A DNA stretch of 46,344 bases. It comes from SAR92 clade bacterium. Lineage in GTDB: Bacteria; Pseudomonadota; Gammaproteobacteria; Pseudomonadales; Porticoccaceae. The translations under genes and the position numbers were made by a program. Below, piece after piece: positions 43,910 to 46,344 of the stretch (position 1 is the stretch's first letter; the number at the start of each line of letters is the position of its first letter). The DNA lies in the NCBI GenBank assembly GCA_018607525.1, contig JABBBH010000011.1, forward strand, positions 1-46,344, given 5' to 3'. A model generated the notes under the pieces. That model was not told the DNA's origin. It ran no database searches and saw only the letters and a program-made list of their open reading frames with translations.

Positions 43910-45301
43910 ATGACCGTATTAAAGTCCGTAAAAAATAGCGCGCCATTCACAGATTATAAAGTGGCTGACATCAATTTAGCTGAGTGGGGTAGAAAAGAAA
44001 TCTCTATTGCTGAATCAGAAATGCCTGCACTGATGGCACTTCGCAGCAAATACCATGCTGAGCAACCACTAGCTGGCGCAAGAATTTTGGGCTGTATCCA
44101 TATGACCATCCAAACCGCAGTACTTATCGAGACTCTAGAGTCTCTAGGTGCAGAGGTTCGCTGGACGTCTTGTAATATTTTCTCAACTCAGGATCACGCT
44201 GCAGCCGCTATTGCAGCCAACGGCACACCGGTATTTGCTTGGAAAGGTGAAACTGAAGAAGAGTATGACTGGTGCCTAGAACAGCAGGTATTAAAAGATG
44301 GTGAGCCATGGAATGCCAATATGATCCTTGATGATGGTGGCGATCTGACTTCGCTTTTACATCAGAAATATCCTCAAGTATTAGAGCATGTGCATGGCGT
44401 CACTGAAGAAACCACCACGGGTGTTCATCGTCTTTATGAAATGCTTGAAGCAGGCGAACTTAAAGTACCTGCTATCAATGTTAATGACTCCGTCACTAAG
44501 TCAAAAAATGACAACAAATACGGCTGTCGTCACAGCCTGAATGATGCGATTAAGCGCGCCACTGATCACCTTCTATCAGGCAAAAAAGCACTGGTTATTG
44601 GTTATGGTGATGTGGGTAAGGGCTCCGCTCAATCACTGCGTCAAGAAGGGATGATTGTTAAGGTGACTGAAGTGGATCCAATCTGTGCCATGCAGGCCTG
44701 TATGGATGGCTTCGAAGTAGTCTCAACCTACAATGAAGGTGATTTCAATCAAGGCGTGAACAAAGAGCTACTCGCCACTACCGACCTTTTGGTAACTACA
44801 ACGGGTAACTACAACGTATGTGATTCTAGCGTTCTTGCTGCTATTAAAAGCGGCTGTGTAGTCTGTAATATTGGTCACTTTGATAACGAAATTGATACCG
44901 CTTATATGCGTGAAACTTGGCACTGGGAAGAAATCAAACCTCAGGTACACAAGGTTTACCGCAATCAAGAAAGCAATGACCACCTCCTTCTGTTAGCCGA
45001 AGGTCGCCTAGTTAACTTGGGTAATGCAACAGGGCATCCAAGCCGAATTATGGATGGCTCGTTTGCCAATCAGGTCTTAGCGCAAATCGAACTCTATGGT
45101 CGTGACTTTGCTAACCAAGATAAGGCTACTCAGGCTGAATTACTGGGTGTTGAAGTATTGCCAAAACATCTTGATGAAGAAGTTGCTGCCCATATGGTTG
45201 GTGGTTTTGGCGGTGTAATCACCAAGCTAACTCAGGCACAGGCGGACTACATCAATGTTACCGTTGATGGCCCATTCAAAAACGATAGCTACAAATACTA
45301 A
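43910..45301 (+). CDS. ahcY: Adenosylhomocysteinase (SAH hydrolase)
   Basis: 463 aa. [51 protein letters not shown]-terminal [11 protein letters not shown]. Confidence 0.98.
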   Translation: MTVLKSVKNSAPFTDYKVADINLAEWGRKEISIAESEMPALMALRSKYHAEQPLAGARILGCIHMTIQTAVLIETLESLGAEVRWTSCNIFSTQDHAAAAIAANGTPVFAWKGETEEEYDWCLEQQVLKDGEPWNANMILDDGGDLTSLLHQKYPQVLEHVHGVTEETTTGVHRLYEMLEAGELKVPAINVNDSVTKSKNDNKYGCRHSLNDAIKRATDHLLSGKKALVIGYGDVGKGSAQSLRQEGMIVKVTEVDPICAMQACMDGFEVVSTYNEGDFNQGVNKELLATTDLLVTTTGNYNVCDSSVLAAIKSGCVVCNIGHFDNEIDTAYMRETWHWEEIKPQVHKVYRNQESNDHLLLLAEGRLVNLGNATGHPSRIMDGSFANQVLAQIELYGRDFANQDKATQAELLGVEVLPKHLDEEVAAHMVGGFGGVITKLTQAQADYINVTVDGPFKNDSYKY

Positions 45302-45317
45302 ATAAAACGGACTTTTT

Positions 45318-46163
45318 ATGGCTACACAACCACATATTAGCTTTGAGTTTTTTGCGGCCAAAACTGAACAGGGGCGGCAAAAGCTGCAGCTCACCTGTGA
45401 AAAACTCAATCGCTATAACCCAGAATTTTTCTCGGTAACCTATGGTGCGGGCGGTTCTACCCGCGATACCACAAAACAGTTGGTATTAGATCTTCAGCAA
45501 CAGGAATATCAAGCGGCACCGCATCTGTCTTTTGGTGGTGATAGCCAAGAAACAGTTCTCGGATTGATCAATGAATACCAGCAGGCGGGCATTTCAAACC
45601 TAGTGGCACTGCGTGGCGACCTACCCTCGGGCATTGGTGGCACCACACAGCTAGTGCATGCTAATGAATTAGTGGCACTGATTCGGGAAAAAACGGGTGA
45701 CTACTTTGATATCAATGTCGCCGCCTACCCAGAAATTCACCCTGAAGCCGAAAGCTACAGTAAAGACATCTACTGGTTAGGCGAAAAGTTTAAGGCCGGT
45801 GCTAATCGCGCGATTACCCAGTATTTTTATAATCCTGACGCCTATTTTCAGTTTGTCGAAAACTGTCAAAAAGCCGGCATCGACAAGCCCATCGTACCCG
45901 GGATTATGCCTCTAACAAACTTCCAGAACCTTCTGAGATTTTCTGAAAACTGTGGTGCAGAAATTCCACGCTGGTTGCAGTGGCAACTGAAAGAGCGCAA
46001 AGATAACCAGGAAGATTTAATTAGCTATGGTATCGAAATTGTAACCAATTTATGTGAAACGCTGATGGCTGGCGGTGCACCTGGGCTACATTTTTATACC
46101 ATGAATCAGTGGCAAATTTCCGATAATCTCTGTCAAAATATCGGGCTGGAAAGCAACGGCTAA
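45318..46163 (+). CDS. metF: 5,10-methylenetetrahydrofolate reductase
   Basis: 281 aa. ISFEFFAAKTEQGRQKL; FFSVTYGAGGSTRD; PGIMPLTNFQNLLRFSENCGAEIPRWL. Confidence 0.97.
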   Translation: MATQPHISFEFFAAKTEQGRQKLQLTCEKLNRYNPEFFSVTYGAGGSTRDTTKQLVLDLQQQEYQAAPHLSFGGDSQETVLGLINEYQQAGISNLVALRGDLPSGIGGTTQLVHANELVALIREKTGDYFDINVAAYPEIHPEAESYSKDIYWLGEKFKAGANRAITQYFYNPDAYFQFVENCQKAGIDKPIVPGIMPLTNFQNLLRFSENCGAEIPRWLQWQLKERKDNQEDLISYGIEIVTNLCETLMAGGAPGLHFYTMNQWQISDNLCQNIGLESNG

Positions 46164-46166
46164 TTC

Positions 46167-46344
46167 ATGCGTATTCCCAGAGTTTATTCCCCGCAAAACA
46201 TGGTCATTGGCGACTGCATCGAGCTTGAAGCCGGTCCAGCAAGGCATCTGACCTCAGCATTGCGAATGACATCTGGCCAGCTAATTACGCTGTTTAATGG
46301 TCAGGGGGGCGAATATGTTGCAGAGCTAGTCGAAGCTAAAAAGG
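46167..46344 (+). CDS. rsmE: 16S rRNA (uracil1498-N3)-methyltransferase, N-terminal part, truncated by the window edge
   Basis: ATG at 46167: MRIPRVYSPQNMVIGDCIELEAGPARHLTSALRMTSGQLITLFNGQGGEYVAELVEAKK, the RsmE PUA-like N-terminus. Confidence 0.9.
   Translation, partial: MRIPRVYSPQNMVIGDCIELEAGPARHLTSALRMTSGQLITLFNGQGGEYVAELVEAKK

Overview
This 46.3 kb window looks like a conserved core-genome segment of a gammaproteobacterium. Gene order resembles the Pseudomonas/Cellvibrionales chromosome; the taxon is my inference. I recognise about 50 protein-coding genes. In order they are: glnE (truncated at the left edge), argA and ilvD; a six-gene TonB2-type energy-transduction cluster (TPR, tonB, exbD, exbB, a long exbB/TtpC-like gene, DUF3450); folA-thyA-lgt-ptsP-rppH; a HAD phosphatase; gcvH, srkA, arfB and DUF1653; cspA, rpmG, rpmB and radC; coaBC-algC-argB-slmA; pyrE and rph; yicC, gmk, rpoZ, spoT and ridA; an epimerase; oxyR-recG; a DUF47 protein and pit; fba-pgk-epd-tkt; an ArsR-methyltransferase fusion followed by metK-ahcY-metF; and rsmE (truncated at the right edge). 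I saw no rRNA, tRNA, CRISPR array, prophage or insertion sequence. The points most worth following up are: (1) an OxyR that keeps Cys199 but has Leu at the resolving-cysteine position 208; (2) a 34-bp perfect palindrome just upstream of the ArsR-methyltransferase/SAM-cycle operon; (3) a roughly 20-codon relic of a FAD-linked oxidase C-terminus upstream of DUF1653; (4) an inverted repeat abutting the tkt ribosome-binding site; (5) a hairpin-rich cspA leader; and (6) the DUF3450/TtpC-like TonB2 cluster. I do not see clear evidence of a wholly new multi-gene system.
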